A stretch of 64,000 nucleotides of DNA from Iris pallida. Taxonomy: Eukaryota > Streptophyta > Magnoliopsida > Asparagales > Iridaceae. Positions 22,189 through 32,974 of the stretch are shown piece after piece. Below the pieces are notes generated by a model that saw nothing but the letters and a program-made list of their open reading frames with translations, ran no database searches and had not been told where the DNA came from. A program made the position numbers and the translations under genes. The stretch is taken from positions 22,821,917 through 22,885,916 of the forward strand of contig JANAVB010031417.1 of assembly GCA_029216955.1 (NCBI GenBank), read 5' to 3'. Numbering within the stretch: position 1 is the first letter of the stretch; each line of letters begins with the position of its first letter.

Positions 22189-24441
22189 ATGGTTGACTTG
22201 ATAAAGCAGACCAACTCTCTGCTGACCCATACTATGTGCGGTGGACCGCCTCCTTCTTCCTCCAACAACCCCCCTGCCATGAAGAAGCACCTCACCGTCG
22301 AGACCGACGACACCTTCTCCAGCCTCCTCGAGCTGGCCGCGAACAACGATCTCGACGGGTTCAAGCGGTCCTCCGACCGCGACTCGTCGGCCGTCGACGA
22401 GATCGGCCTGTGGTACGGCAGGAAGAAGGGGTCCAATCTGATGGTGCTCCAGCACCGGACTCCGCTGATGGTTGCTGCCACCTACGGAAGCATCGAGGTC
22501 CTCGTTTACATCGTTTCCGAGCTGGTGGTGGATGTTAACAGGAGCTGCGGCGAGGACGGGACCACTGCCCTTCACTGTGCCGCTTCTGGCGGCTCCGAGA
22601 ATGCGGTCCAAGCGGTCAAGATCTTGTTGGCTGCGGGAGCCGATCCAAAGTCTCTGGACGCCAACGGGTTCCGTCCGGCCGATGTGATTGTGGTGTCTCC
22701 CCGGCTTTCGGAAGTCAAAGTCGCTCTCGAGGAGCTGCTCGGTGGCTGTTCCAGCGTTGATCATCAAGCTCTCCGTGTTTTGATGAGCAAGGCTGTTCCC
22801 AGCTCCCCACCGCGAGAGCTATCGTTGTCTCCGGAGGACTGTGGGTCGCCGTTGTCGAACTCTGCTTCCTCCCCGGGGGCCGTAAAATATCCCGAGCTCC
22901 AGACGTTGATTGCTGGACCAGAGAAGAAAGAGTATCCGGTGGACCTGTCGCTTCCGGACATCAAGAACAGCATCTACGCCACGGACGAGTTCCGCATGTT
23001 CTCGTTCAAGGTCCGGCCGTGCTCTCGCGCTTACTCCCACGATTGGACGGAGTGCCCTTTTGTTCACCCGGGGGAGAATGCTCGGAGGCGTGATCCGAGG
23101 AAGTATCACTATAGCTGTGTCCCTTGCCCTGACTTCCGGAAAGGGGCTTGTCGGAGGGGAGACTTGTGCGAGTACGCACATGGGGTGTTTGAGTGTTGGC
23201 TCCACCCAGCGCAGTACCGCACTAGGCTATGCAAGGATGGGATGAGCTGCAACCGCAGGGTTTGTTTCTTTGCTCACACGAACGAGGAGCTCCGCCCTCT
23301 TTATATGTCCACTGGGTCGGCTGTTCCTTCTCCGAGGTCATCTGCCTCTGCTGCGATGGACATGGCTGTGGCGATGGGTCTTATGCCGAGTTCCCCATCC
23401 TCTGTTTCTGCTGTCATGCCTCCCTTTACACCGCCCATGTCACCATCTAATGGCCTTTCGCACTCTACACTTAACTGGCCGCAACCTAATGTGCCCACGC
23501 TGCATCTTCCGGGGAGCAGTCTCCAATCAAGTAGGCTGCGGTCATCTCTTAGTGCTAGAGACATGCCGGTGGATGATTACTCACTGATGCAGGATTTTGA
23601 GGCTCAGCAGCTGATCAATGATTTCTGCCTATCCCGGTTGGGTACTCCCTCAGTTGGGAATCGATCTGCTCGGTCTAAGACATTGACTCCATCAAACCTT
23701 GAGGACTTGTTCACTGCTGAGATATCTTCATCTCCGAGATACAATTCGGAGCAGGGGTCTATGTTCTCTCCATCCCATAAGACTGCGATCCTGAACCAGT
23801 TCCAGCAGCAGCAGCAGAGCCTACTCTCGCCGATCAATACTGGTGTGTTCTCTCCCAAGTCCGTTGATCCTCAGCGGCTGCCCGGTCATAACGCACTCCT
23901 GCAGGCCTCCCTAGCGATCTCTTCACCAGGCCGCATGTCACCCCGGGGCCTAGAGCCAATCTCTCCGATGAGTTCACGGCTAGCTGCGATTGCCCAACGG
24001 GAGAAGCAGCAGCAGACTCTTCGTAGTCTGAGCTCCCGTGATTTAGGATCCGGCAGCTCTGCCACCCCTGGTGCATCCATGAGCCCTTCGTGGTCAAAGT
24101 GGGGTTCGCCATCTGGAGCAGCCGATTGGGGAGTGAATGGCGAGGAGCTGGGGCGTCTCAGGAGATCATCTTCCTTTGAGCTGAGGTCCGGAGGTGAGGA
24201 GCCTGACCTGTCCTGGGTCCATACTCTGGTGAGGGAGTCTCCACCAGAGAAGCTTGTTACCGCTGCGGCATCGGCAGTTGCTGTGACTGGTGCAGCGACA
24301 ACTCCTGTTGGAACTGCAGCATTGGCACCTACTACTGGTGGTGAAGGCTCAAGTTCAGTCACCCCTATGGATGGTAATGATCAAGCTGCTGCCCTTGGTG
24401 CATGGCTGGAACAGATGCAGCTGGATCAGATGGTAGTTTAG
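22189..24441 (+). CDS. Ankyrin-repeat tandem CCCH zinc-finger protein (RR-TZF family)
   Basis: The product is a 750-residue protein. Near the N-terminus, HLTVETDDTFSSLLELAANNDLDGF is followed by two ankyrin repeats (TPLMVAATYGS, TTALHCAASGG...LLAAGADP). From about residue 285 there is an Arg-rich segment (CSRAYSHDWTECPFVHPGENARRRDPRKYHYSC) and two CCCH fingers, CPDFRKGACRRGDLCEYAH (CX7CX5CX3H) and CKDGMSCNRRVCFFAH (CX5CX4CX3H). This is the plant RR-TZF signature. Related Arabidopsis proteins bind RNA, shuttle between nucleus and cytoplasm, and act in stress and hormone responses. The Ser-rich C-terminal half ends with the family motif LSWVHTLVRESPPEK. The reading frame opens at an ATG at 22120, but 22189 (MVDLIKQTN) is preferred because of the likely upstream intron; MCGG at 22234 is another option. 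It is intronless in the coding part, complete, and the only clearly intact host gene here. Confidence 0.93.
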   Translation: MVDLIKQTNSLLTHTMCGGPPPSSSNNPPAMKKHLTVETDDTFSSLLELAANNDLDGFKRSSDRDSSAVDEIGLWYGRKKGSNLMVLQHRTPLMVAATYGSIEVLVYIVSELVVDVNRSCGEDGTTALHCAASGGSENAVQAVKILLAAGADPKSLDANGFRPADVIVVSPRLSEVKVALEELLGGCSSVDHQALRVLMSKAVPSSPPRELSLSPEDCGSPLSNSASSPGAVKYPELQTLIAGPEKKEYPVDLSLPDIKNSIYATDEFRMFSFKVRPCSRAYSHDWTECPFVHPGENARRRDPRKYHYSCVPCPDFRKGACRRGDLCEYAHGVFECWLHPAQYRTRLCKDGMSCNRRVCFFAHTNEELRPLYMSTGSAVPSPRSSASAAMDMAVAMGLMPSSPSSVSAVMPPFTPPMSPSNGLSHSTLNWPQPNVPTLHLPGSSLQSSRLRSSLSARDMPVDDYSLMQDFEAQQLINDFCLSRLGTPSVGNRSARSKTLTPSNLEDLFTAEISSSPRYNSEQGSMFSPSHKTAILNQFQQQQQSLLSPINTGVFSPKSVDPQRLPGHNALLQASLAISSPGRMSPRGLEPISPMSSRLAAIAQREKQQQTLRSLSSRDLGSGSSATPGASMSPSWSKWGSPSGAADWGVNGEELGRLRRSSSFELRSGGEEPDLSWVHTLVRESPPEKLVTAAASAVAVTGAATTPVGTAALAPTTGGEGSSSVTPMDGNDQAAALGAWLEQMQLDQMVV

Positions 24442-25705
24442 TGAAACTGCTAAATTCTACAGGAGTTCTTTTGGAGTGATCGTGAGTAGCTGCAAATGAC
24501 CCTTGGTAAATAGTATTTTTTTGGTTAGTTGGAAAGGGAGGGCGTCAAGAAGGGAGAAGAGGGAAGGTAAAATTTCTAGATTCATTTTCATTAAAAAAAG
24601 TATTTATTTTTACTTCAAGCGTTGTTAGACAGGTATACCGGAGGGAGTTTATCTCTGGGTAATGCAAGGTTTTCCCTGATAAATCGCTCCCCTGATACCT
24701 TATATTTTAATGTGGCTTTGTCCTTTAATCTCTAAAGACAATATATATTTCTTCGCGATGAAACTCGGCTAGACCTTTGTTATTTTTTTGACTTGTATCC
24801 CTTTCGCCAAGTATGATACTATTGTTGGGAAACTGAAGTCTGAAAGGATGAAAACCAGGAGATGTGTCCATTTGCATGTTGCAATAGCCGTATTATTCTG
24901 CACTGTCTTAATCTGTTCTTTAAAATGTTGTTATAGCAGAGCATGCAATGACAAGAACGGGTCACAAGGATCATGTATCATGTATTGTTGAATTCAAGTT
25001 TAGTGTTATTATTTCATAATTCATTATTTTTAATAGTTATCCTTTTATATTTATATGTTCTTTTACATGCAATTGCATTTATCTATTTGTTATCCTTTTT
25101 TTCTCATTTATTTCTATTCTCATTATAAGTTTGTCTGAGTTAATATGTGCCAAGACTCTTGTTTGTTCATTTAGAAAGTGTACCCTCACTTCTTGGGATT
25201 AATGTAGACTACCTGTGATTGGATGTGCTGGACGAAGGTTGGGATATTATTTAGTGTGGTATTTGGTGTGGAGTCTAGTGAACCTAATCTCACCATGGTT
25301 TTAGAGCTCACTTAAGACAACTGTGATAATTTTGATGTCAAACAGCATGATTTGGAATATCTTCTATCAGAAAATGTTCTTGTTACTTTGTTGATTAGTG
25401 GACAGCGGGAAAGTTTAGGTCATCTTTCTTCATCAGGTTCTGCAAACTTAATCTTTGAACATCTCACAGTGACTCTCACTAGAATTAGGTTTATGTTTTG
25501 CATGTGAACCTGATAGGGATTGGGTAAAGTTGTATTAGTGTGCCCTTTTCCACAAGTAGGATAGCCATAGTTGTATATATCTATTGTAGCAGCATTTTAG
25601 ATTATGGACAGCTTCTCAAGGATAATCCTTATTATTTACTTGGTGCTTCCTTATACCACCTGGGATCTTAGCCAGCCATGCCACTTTCCCCTGGTCGACT
25701 TGTAC
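24442..25705 (+). other. 3'UTR and downstream flank of the CCCH gene
   Basis: T-rich sequence follows the stop. The transcript probably ends within the first few hundred bases, but no single poly(A) signal stands out. Beyond about 24800 nothing is recognised; a 67-codon open frame at 24788 looks random. Confidence 0.45.
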
Positions 25706-26835
25706 CTAAAATTTTATACAAAGGGAAGAAATTTTCTATATTTACGCAAAAGGAGAAGGATTTAGGAAAATTACTCTAAGAGGGAAGGGGCGCCATTTTA
25801 GATGACGCCTTATGACAAGCCCCAACCCGGCGCCATCTGAGATGGCGACCCATAAGATTTTCCGCTATGGCTCCATCTAAGATGGCGTCCCATGAATGTC
25901 TGTTGTGCTGCCAAAAATTCCCTCTCGCAACCAATAATTTTCAACAATATTTAAAAGTTGGGCGCCATCTAAGATGGCGCCAAATACCAAAATTTGAAAG
26001 TTTGAAATATTTCATAAGATGTCCGTTGCGCTGCCAAAAACTTCCTGAATTGACGCTTTTTATCATGTTGTTTCTACTTTAATTTTATTATGTTGTTTTT
26101 ACTTGGATTTGGTCATATGAGCAGATCTTATCATGTTGGCGAGAACAGCTTCCAAACCGGTCTTAGCGATTGGTGTTCAGGGATATGGAGCAGTATACAC
26201 AGTTAATTTTATCATCTTGAGTTGGCATGGGAGCTGATGGAGTCGACAACAACTGTGTATATTGTTCTGAACCAATCATCCATATCCTTGAACCAATCGC
26301 TAAGACCGGGTTGGAAGCTGTTCTCGCCAATATGATAAGGGCTGCTCATATGACCAAATCCAAGTAGAAACAACATGATAAAATTAAAGTAGAACCAACC
26401 TATTATAAAAGACGTCACTTCTGGGAGTATTTAGCAACGCAATGGATATCTTATGAAATATTCCGAACTTTCAAAATTTGGTATTTGGCGCAATCTTATA
26501 TGACGCCGAACTTTTAAATATTGTTGGAAGTCATTGGCCGTGAGCGAAATTTTTTGGCAGCGCAACGGACTTCATGAGACGCCATCTAAGATGGCGCAAG
26601 TGATGTGACATACATGGGACGCCATCTTAGATGGAGCCATACCGGAGAATTTTATGGGGCGCCATCTCAGATAACGCCAGGTTGGGGTTCGACATGATCG
26701 CCCCACCCCCCCCCCCCCCCCCCCCCCCCACCCCCCCCCCCCCCCCCCCCCCCCCCCCGTCTTAGTGTAATTTTTCCAAATCCTTCTCCTTCTGCGTAAA
26801 TATAGGAAATTTCTTCCCTTCCTGTGAAATTTTCT
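25706..26835. mobile_element. Foldback (long inverted-repeat) element
   Basis: The left arm (about 25706-26204) and right arm (about 26248-26835) are imperfect inverted copies. The left start GGGAAGAAATTTTCTATA mirrors the right end TATAGGAAATTTCTTCCC, and the inner part CGAGAACAGCTTCCAA mirrors TTGGAAGCTGTTCTCG. Only about 45 bases separate the arms. Each arm carries four near-palindromes of the type GGCGCCATCT-A-AGATGGCGCC. There is no coding sequence and no certain target duplication. A transcript through it would form a long double-stranded RNA hairpin, so it could produce small RNAs. It lies 1.3 kb downstream of the CCCH gene. Confidence 0.85.
26701..26758. repeat. Poly-C tract in the foldback right arm
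   Basis: There are 58 bases of C with two A interruptions (26705 and 26730). The left arm has only short C and G runs at the matching place. The other strand is poly-G and could form G-quadruplexes; length errors in the assembly are also likely here. Confidence 0.9.
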
Positions 26836-29342
26836 GTAACTAATATTTATGAAAACAGATGACTAGTTTACTTCTTGCCTGTGCCCACAGTAGATCTTAG
26901 CCATCCGTGACACCACCTTCATCAAACTTTCATTTATGAAACAGATTATCATTGTGAGTAGCGAGCGAGCCATTGACTGTGTTGCTGAAGGACGGTTCCG
27001 GTTGGAGGTGGTGTTGCAATCTATTTTGGAAATACTTTAGTGGTTTACTCGAGTCATCGACTCATCGTGTCAGGTGGCCGAGTTTGTTCGTACATAACTT
27101 CACACTTAAGCATCATTCGTCCTGCAGTATACTAGTAGCAATTATTTAGAGGCTTGTCTCATGGTTTAGGTTTCTGGAATCCAATACTATTACAGGTACA
27201 CCCTGGTGTTGATTGGGACTGGTTGGAGTTGGTGCTGAATGATGGGCACATCCTTGTCTTGGGGATAAAATCTTGGTGACTTGTTCAGTTTTTTTTTATC
27301 TTGGAATTTCTTCTTCGCGATCATTATACTTGAAGATATTCCTTCGAATTTGATTGGAGAATATGATCTTTGTATGTGTGCAATCTTGCTTGTTGATTGC
27401 ACACTATGCTTCTCTTTAACATGCTGCTGGTCTGATCCGATCCGACTTGGTTGTGTGTATCTTGATAGTTAGTTCTTGGTGAAACCAAGAACTCAGTAGA
27501 TCCAAATTATAATTAACCAAAGATCTGAGATCTTGTTGTCATGCTAACAATATTGTTGGCTTTTTGAGCATGTAGCTCCTGCTAGTGAAAATTTGGGGGA
27601 GTGCTGTGCTAGCTAATGTCGCTATCCAAATCTTCTATGTGCCTTTCTTTTTATGTTAATGTTTCTCTGTCAAATTTATTCATGGGTTCTGGGTCCCTGC
27701 CTGACCTTCATTATACTCTATATGCAATCAATATGGGGCCTTGGTTTTAGTTGGTTCTACTGCCTGCATTGAATGAACTGAGAAGGAAAGAAATGGCTAC
27801 AGAATTTTGTTAGGTGTGTGCACTGTGCAGTGCATTTTTGGTCATACTCGGCTCTAATTGGTTTTGGTTGCTGAGAAGTCTTCTTTTGCTTTTGTTAGAT
27901 TGATTGCTGATCTAGTTGGTTCCAACTCAATGTTTAATTTGACTAACCGTACCTAATTAGTTGGGTTTAGTCGGTTGATTCTCGGTACTTTTATCTTTTG
28001 TTTATGTTGTGGCATCATGTCATGTGGTCTCATTACAAGTGTTACGTGATGTCAGTGGTCGGTCTTAAAATATCGATTGAACTGTTCAATTTTGCTGTTA
28101 AATAGCAGATGCAGCGTTGGACTCTCAGATGTCTTCACTAGTGATGCTCTAGTTTGAAAATCGGAAATCATAAATGGCCTGCAGTTTCTGCCCGCGAGTG
28201 TCACCGTGGGCCTGAGTGGCTTAACCCTATTCATCCTCCCCTATTTGCGTGGGGGCCACTACTGGTATGCCTGTCAATGTAGGCTGTCACGTGGACTGCG
28301 GGATAGAACTGTGGGCCAAAAGTGCGGAGTGCGGTCCACGTAGCAGCGTGTCCTTTGAAAATTTCTAATGCTCTAGGACCTCTCGTCTATGCCTTCAAAT
28401 TAATAGAAATTGTTGTGACTCGGATGTCTACAGTATTGGTGCTGTAGGACCTCTAGGAACTGGATGACTTCAAATTATTAGAAGCATGAAATATAATGTA
28501 ATTGTATGGACAAGCTGGTTAACTCAGTTCTTCAGATAAATTTCAACTTGGATACAATTATGCTTAAGTACTCCAAATTTTAATATTAGACACGGAAAAG
28601 TTTAAACGACAAAAATACTCTACTCTTTCGTGGTCATTTCAAAAACTACCAGAAGGGAGTGGGGAGGGGTAATTTGGTAAAAAAAAATTTATTTATTTTG
28701 TTAAAAACAAAAAAATAATCTCTAACCGACGGAGGCTATCGGCTTGAAAATATTTAATAGTTGAAGTTAATAGTTGAGGATAATGAATGGTATGATATCA
28801 AAGTTTATGTCCTTAAATTGAAAATTTTGATTAGCTGAGGGTATTAAGTTAAAATTAAGACCCATTTTTTGTTGCTTAAGATTGCAAATGATGGCTCTAT
28901 CAGTAGTGTAGCCTGCATTTTATAGATACAATCCAGTGGCAGAGTTGGAACTATCATCTATCATTATTGTCATGGATTTTCATTTGGTTGCGTGTGTGTA
29001 ATTGTGTGGCACGCAACTTCCCCCCATATGATAGAGTCCAGGCTATCTCGGATCGACACAAGGGTCCAAATTCACATTTACAAAATTTATATTGTGTATT
29101 TGAAGCAGTTGACACCTGTTTCTCTCATGATACGATCTTTCTTTGAGCCCATTTTTTCTGGTCAATAGGGACAAATTGTACCAAAAAAATTCTATAACGA
29201 AAATATTTTTGTATAAATTAGGATAAACAAAACTAGTATGAAGAAATTTGAGAGAACTAAAGATTGGCGGAAAAACAAAATTACAGTATATTTTCTGCAA
29301 AATGTAGGATAGGTGCCAAAAAAAGAACTCACCTAGTCGGAT
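26836..29342. other. Intergenic region, nothing recognised
   Basis: AT-rich unique sequence with only short random open frames. No conserved domain, RNA gene or clear transposon end was found. Confidence 0.5.
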
Positions 29343-29351
29343 CACTAAGAA

Positions 29352-29373
29352 GGTTTTTTCTAAGGGCACCACC
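29352..29373 (+). repeat. MULE left terminal inverted repeat
   Basis: It begins GGTTTTTTCTAAGGGC and ends ACCACC, and is the inverted match of 57878-57899 with one mismatch. Subterminal motifs TTGCTAGGGGCTAG follow at about 29378 and 29437. Confidence 0.8.
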
Positions 29374-29460
29374 CTTTTTGCTAGGGGCTAGCCCAAAATA
29401 GTTCAAGAATATTACAAGTTTGCCATCCAAAAATTTTGCTAGGGGCTAGTCCAAGCACAC

Positions 29461-29470
29461 CTATAAATAC
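29461..29470 (+). promoter_or_regulatory. Candidate TATA box of the MULE transposase gene
   Basis: CTATAAATAC lies about 90 bp inside the left terminal repeat, 280 bp before the transposase ATG, and is followed by a long CT-rich leader. The spacing and context suit a plant promoter; in MuDR also the promoters sit in or near the terminal repeats. Confidence 0.5.
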
Positions 29471-29836
29471 CAATTTTTCTTTTCATTTTCTCTCTCCTTC
29501 TTCTCTTTTCTTTTCTCTCTCAACTATTTTCTTCTCTCCTTCTCTTAGGTCAAAGAATTAAAATCCTAATTCTTTTCTTTTCTCCCTACATTTTTGGCAA
29601 ATTGTTCTCTCCCTCAACTCTAGGTCATTGACTTCTCCAATTTTTTGGTAAGTCATCGAACTAAAATATGTTTCATGTTTTAAACAAGAATTTCACATAT
29701 AAAAGTTGAATTATGTGTTAAATGTAGAAAAATATTGAACATGGATCAACCGGGATCATCAAACATTTTCGCCACGTCCGAAAAACACGTTCCCGCAACG
29801 TCCGAAGACAACTTTGATGCATCGGAAGCTCTCTTG

Positions 29837-30256
29837 GTAACTACATTTGAACTTGTCATCGGATTTAAAATCGTGCTGTGACACAGAGGACTGCCAACAC
29901 TCTGGCAGTCCAGATCATAGACTAGGACTGCCAGAGTGGTGGCAGTCCTTCACAGAATAAGGACTGCCAGGACCCTGACAGTCCTACAAATATGTAGGAC
30001 TGCCAGGGTCCTGGCAGTCCTTATTCTGTGAAGGACGCCACCACTCTGGCAGTCCTAGTCTATGATACCTGAATGCAGAGTTTTAGTCAGTAAAGGTGTT
30101 TGTAATTTATGAACACCAATTGCTGTACAAAAGACGGTCTTGCTATTAACACAATTTACTATTTATGGACACCAATCTTATGCACGGGCCTAATCTATGA
30201 AACATATTTGCTTTAGGATGTTGTCTAATTGTACTAACCTTTAAGTTTTATTGTAG
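29837..30256 (+). other. First intron of the transposase gene, holding a nested palindrome
   Basis: The donor GTAACT and acceptor TTTATTGTAG join the two exons in phase. The intron contains the palindrome at 29887-30064, described separately. Confidence 0.75.
29887..30064. repeat. Nested palindrome in transposase intron 1
   Basis: Arms of about 72 bp (29916-29988 and 29993-30064) are near-perfect inverted copies around AAATA. Each arm is itself made of two palindromes of the form AGGACTGCCA-N6-TGGCAGTCCT or close variants. A further half copy lies at 29887. Confidence 0.92.
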
Positions 30257-31379
30257 GACTTGAGATCTTTCAATTTTGCGGTACCGGCTCCAATTGCAGT
30301 CAATGTAGCCCATTTATTTTGGACCGATCTATGTTTTGAATCAAGCGAGGGTGCGGTACATTGGTGTCGAGAAGTCGGACGGGAAAACAATATTTTTCTA
30401 GTGATATCCAGATCGGCCCAAAATCGACCGGGACGACAAACTGTGGTGGTGGGCTGTGAAAGAGGTGGTGTGTTCAGAACGCACAAGAAAAACACAGTTA
30501 TCCAAAGTAAAGTTCCAAGAAGAAATGTTGGAACGAGGAAATGTGGTTTTCCATTCACGATACATATTAGAAACGAAGAAGAAGGGAAATGGACAGTAGA
30601 AGTGAAGAATGTAACCCACAACCATGAGATTGCCGAGACACTATTGGGTCATCCGTATGTCGGACGGTTGAACAATACGGAGAAGAAGATAGTCGAAGAC
30701 TTGTCCACCTCCGGAGTTGCACCGAGACAAATATATTCCGTCATACGACATGAAGATGAGAAGAACATGTCTACAATGAAGTCAATATACAACGCCCTAG
30801 CTTCTTCAAATGCTGTTCGGACGAAATCAAGAATGGCTATACAAGAAGTGCTCAAGTTGCTTGCCGATAATCATTATGTTGAGTTCCATAGAAGACATCC
30901 CCAGAGTAATGAAGTATTATCAATCTTTTGGGCTCATCCTGATTGCACAAATTTGGCTAGGTCTTTTGCCGACGTGTTAGTCATTGATTGCACGTACAAG
31001 ACAAATAAGTTCAAGATGCCTCTCTTTCATGTTGTCGGGTTCACCTCTACTTGGAAAACATTTCCAGTGGCATTTTGCTTCATGAAGAGTGAGAAACTTG
31101 AAGACTACACATGGGCGTTGGAGAAACTGAAAATACTTTACACTGGTCATACAGAGCCGTCAGTATTTGTTACCGACAGAGAGTATGTCCTAATTAATGC
31201 TATTCGCATTGTTTTTTCTCGAGCGGATACATTGCTATGCACTTGGCATGTCAATCGTAATATTCAAGCCCAATGTAAGTTGAAGTTTCAGAAGGAGGAT
31301 GGTAAAATCGACATGCAGATTTTTGACGAATTCTACAATGATTGGAATTGTGTATGGCGAGCATCTACGATTGCCAGTT

Positions 31380-31384
31380 ACGAC
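31380..31384. repeat. Target site duplication of element C (ACGAC)
   Basis: ACGAC at 31380-31384 and again at 42379-42383. Removing the element and one copy restores the transposase frame (ATTGCCAGTTACGAC then GCCGCATGG). Confidence 0.96.
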
Positions 31385-32016
31385 TGTCACGACCCGCACC
31401 CACTGTGGGGGCACGAGACGTAACAACGCCCAGCCTACGCCGCAGTGTCGACGGTAGAACGCTGTCCTAAGTCACAACATCTAACAGTTAAAGGTAATAA
31501 ACAGTTATACTCCCCGAATGGGGGTGACATAACAGATATAATCTCAATCACAACTAAGGTAGAACAGGATAAGATAGATAGATAATAAATATCCAGAAAT
31601 GAAGACACAGAAATACAATCCAGAATTCTAAGTGTCTAAATAAATACATATCCCAAAATATCTCAGAATCTATATACAGTGATCCAGAAAAGTAAAGACA
31701 TCCTAGTCTAAGGAGTGTCATCCACTGCTAGTAGGTCCATGTCACTAATGATGTCTAATGCTGCACCAAGAGGGGTAGACACCAGAGCCTCATCATTCAC
31801 TGTAAAATTTTCAACAGGTCCAGTCAGGACGGGAGCGAGTACAGTACATCTCAACAAAATCATAACAGGTTAGGAAATATAAGCATGCTAGAGAGTAAGA
31901 TACAGGATCTGAAGAATAACATGATAAAAAGAGAGAGACTGTAAGTAAATAGCTACAGTATATAGAGAACTAACAGTGCTAGTGATTCAGAGCACAAGAT
32001 GGTTATGTAAACGGCA

Positions 32017-32245
32017 CGATGTTGTACACGAGTAATCTACAGAGGTTTGTACACGAGTAATCTACTGGATTGAATACATAACCACTTCTACTCCCCTGCC
32101 CCAATCAATACACAAGGATCTAGCTAAATTATGTTATTGTACACGAAGGTCATGTGAATACATGATTATACACGATTTACACGTTTCGTACACGAATGTC
32201 ACAAATACAAGGAGTACACGATGTTCACGATAAAGTACACGAACA
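32017..32245. repeat. GTACACGA motif cluster in element C left LTR
   Basis: At least six irregularly spaced copies of GTACACGA, two of them within TTGTACACGAGTAATCTAC. The partner LTR has the same set at about 38785-39010. Confidence 0.75.
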
Positions 32246-32529
32246 CGAAATACCCGATGTATCCGCTAAGGGGATAACATCGCCCAACAAGATCCATATA
32301 GTACTAATCCGTGTTTCCAACGTGTCAGCATCATGTAAAGTAATCTAAAGCAAGAATATAATCCTAAACAAGATATGAAATGATCAGAGAATGTACTCGT
32401 CTGGTATCCTGAATGTCCGAAGAGAATATAATGTCCGAGGAGTGGTGTCTGTCTCCTATAGAACAGTACAAGTCACAACAAGTCTAAAATAAGGAAATAG
32501 ACTGCTATAATGCATCTACATAAAGTTTG

Positions 32530-32606
32530 GGGTCAATCTAGGTTAAAGTCAACCTTTGGTCAACTCTAGTCAACTAGACTAGTCAAACTAGGTCAACTAG
32601 GTCAAA
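32530..32606 (-). promoter_or_regulatory. TTGAC (W-box core) cluster in element C left LTR
   Basis: Seven TTGAC cores, in transcription sense, lie within about 77 bp; at least three extend to TTGACC or TTGACT. TTGAC[C/T] is the binding core of WRKY factors. The partner cluster is at 39296-39375. Confidence 0.55.
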
Positions 32607-32840
32607 CCTAAACCAAACAAGTCTATACTAGTCTAACTAGTCTATTCTAGGCCTAATCAAGACTAAACAAGTCTAACTAAACTCTCACTAGGCAAACAGA
32701 CACACCATAGGCTAAGAGCCCTAGGCTATAGGCTATATCATGCCTAAGCCAAACCACAAACACATATACACATAACAATATATATATATCTAATATATTG
32801 TAGTACACTCATAACATATAGGCTACCTATATGTACATCC

Positions 32841-32843
<3 letters not shown>

Positions 32844-32876
<33 letters not shown>
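32844..32876. repeat. AT microsatellite in element C left LTR
   Basis: Pure TA repeat; a second one lies at about 32942-32970. At the matching position the partner LTR has a longer, interrupted AT tract at 39600-39676. Confidence 0.9.
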
Positions 32877-32879
<3 letters not shown>

Positions 32880-32935
32880 TCACTATTCACATATTCATAT
32901 ACATAGATATATATAGGAAAGCTATATATATAGGC

Positions 32936-32974
<39 letters not shown>

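Noticed and set aside
22177..24362. Long minus-strand open frames (up to 196 codons) opposite the CCCH gene
   Set aside because: They are antisense shadows of a GC-rich coding region with no domain similarity.
28250..28345. CACGTGGACTGCG / GTGCGGTCCACGT inverted repeat as a possible MITE
   Set aside because: The match is short, the ends are not defined, and no flanking duplication was found.
30398..30625. Minus-strand open frames across the MULE transposase exon
   Set aside because: Antisense shadows of the conserved transposase frame.
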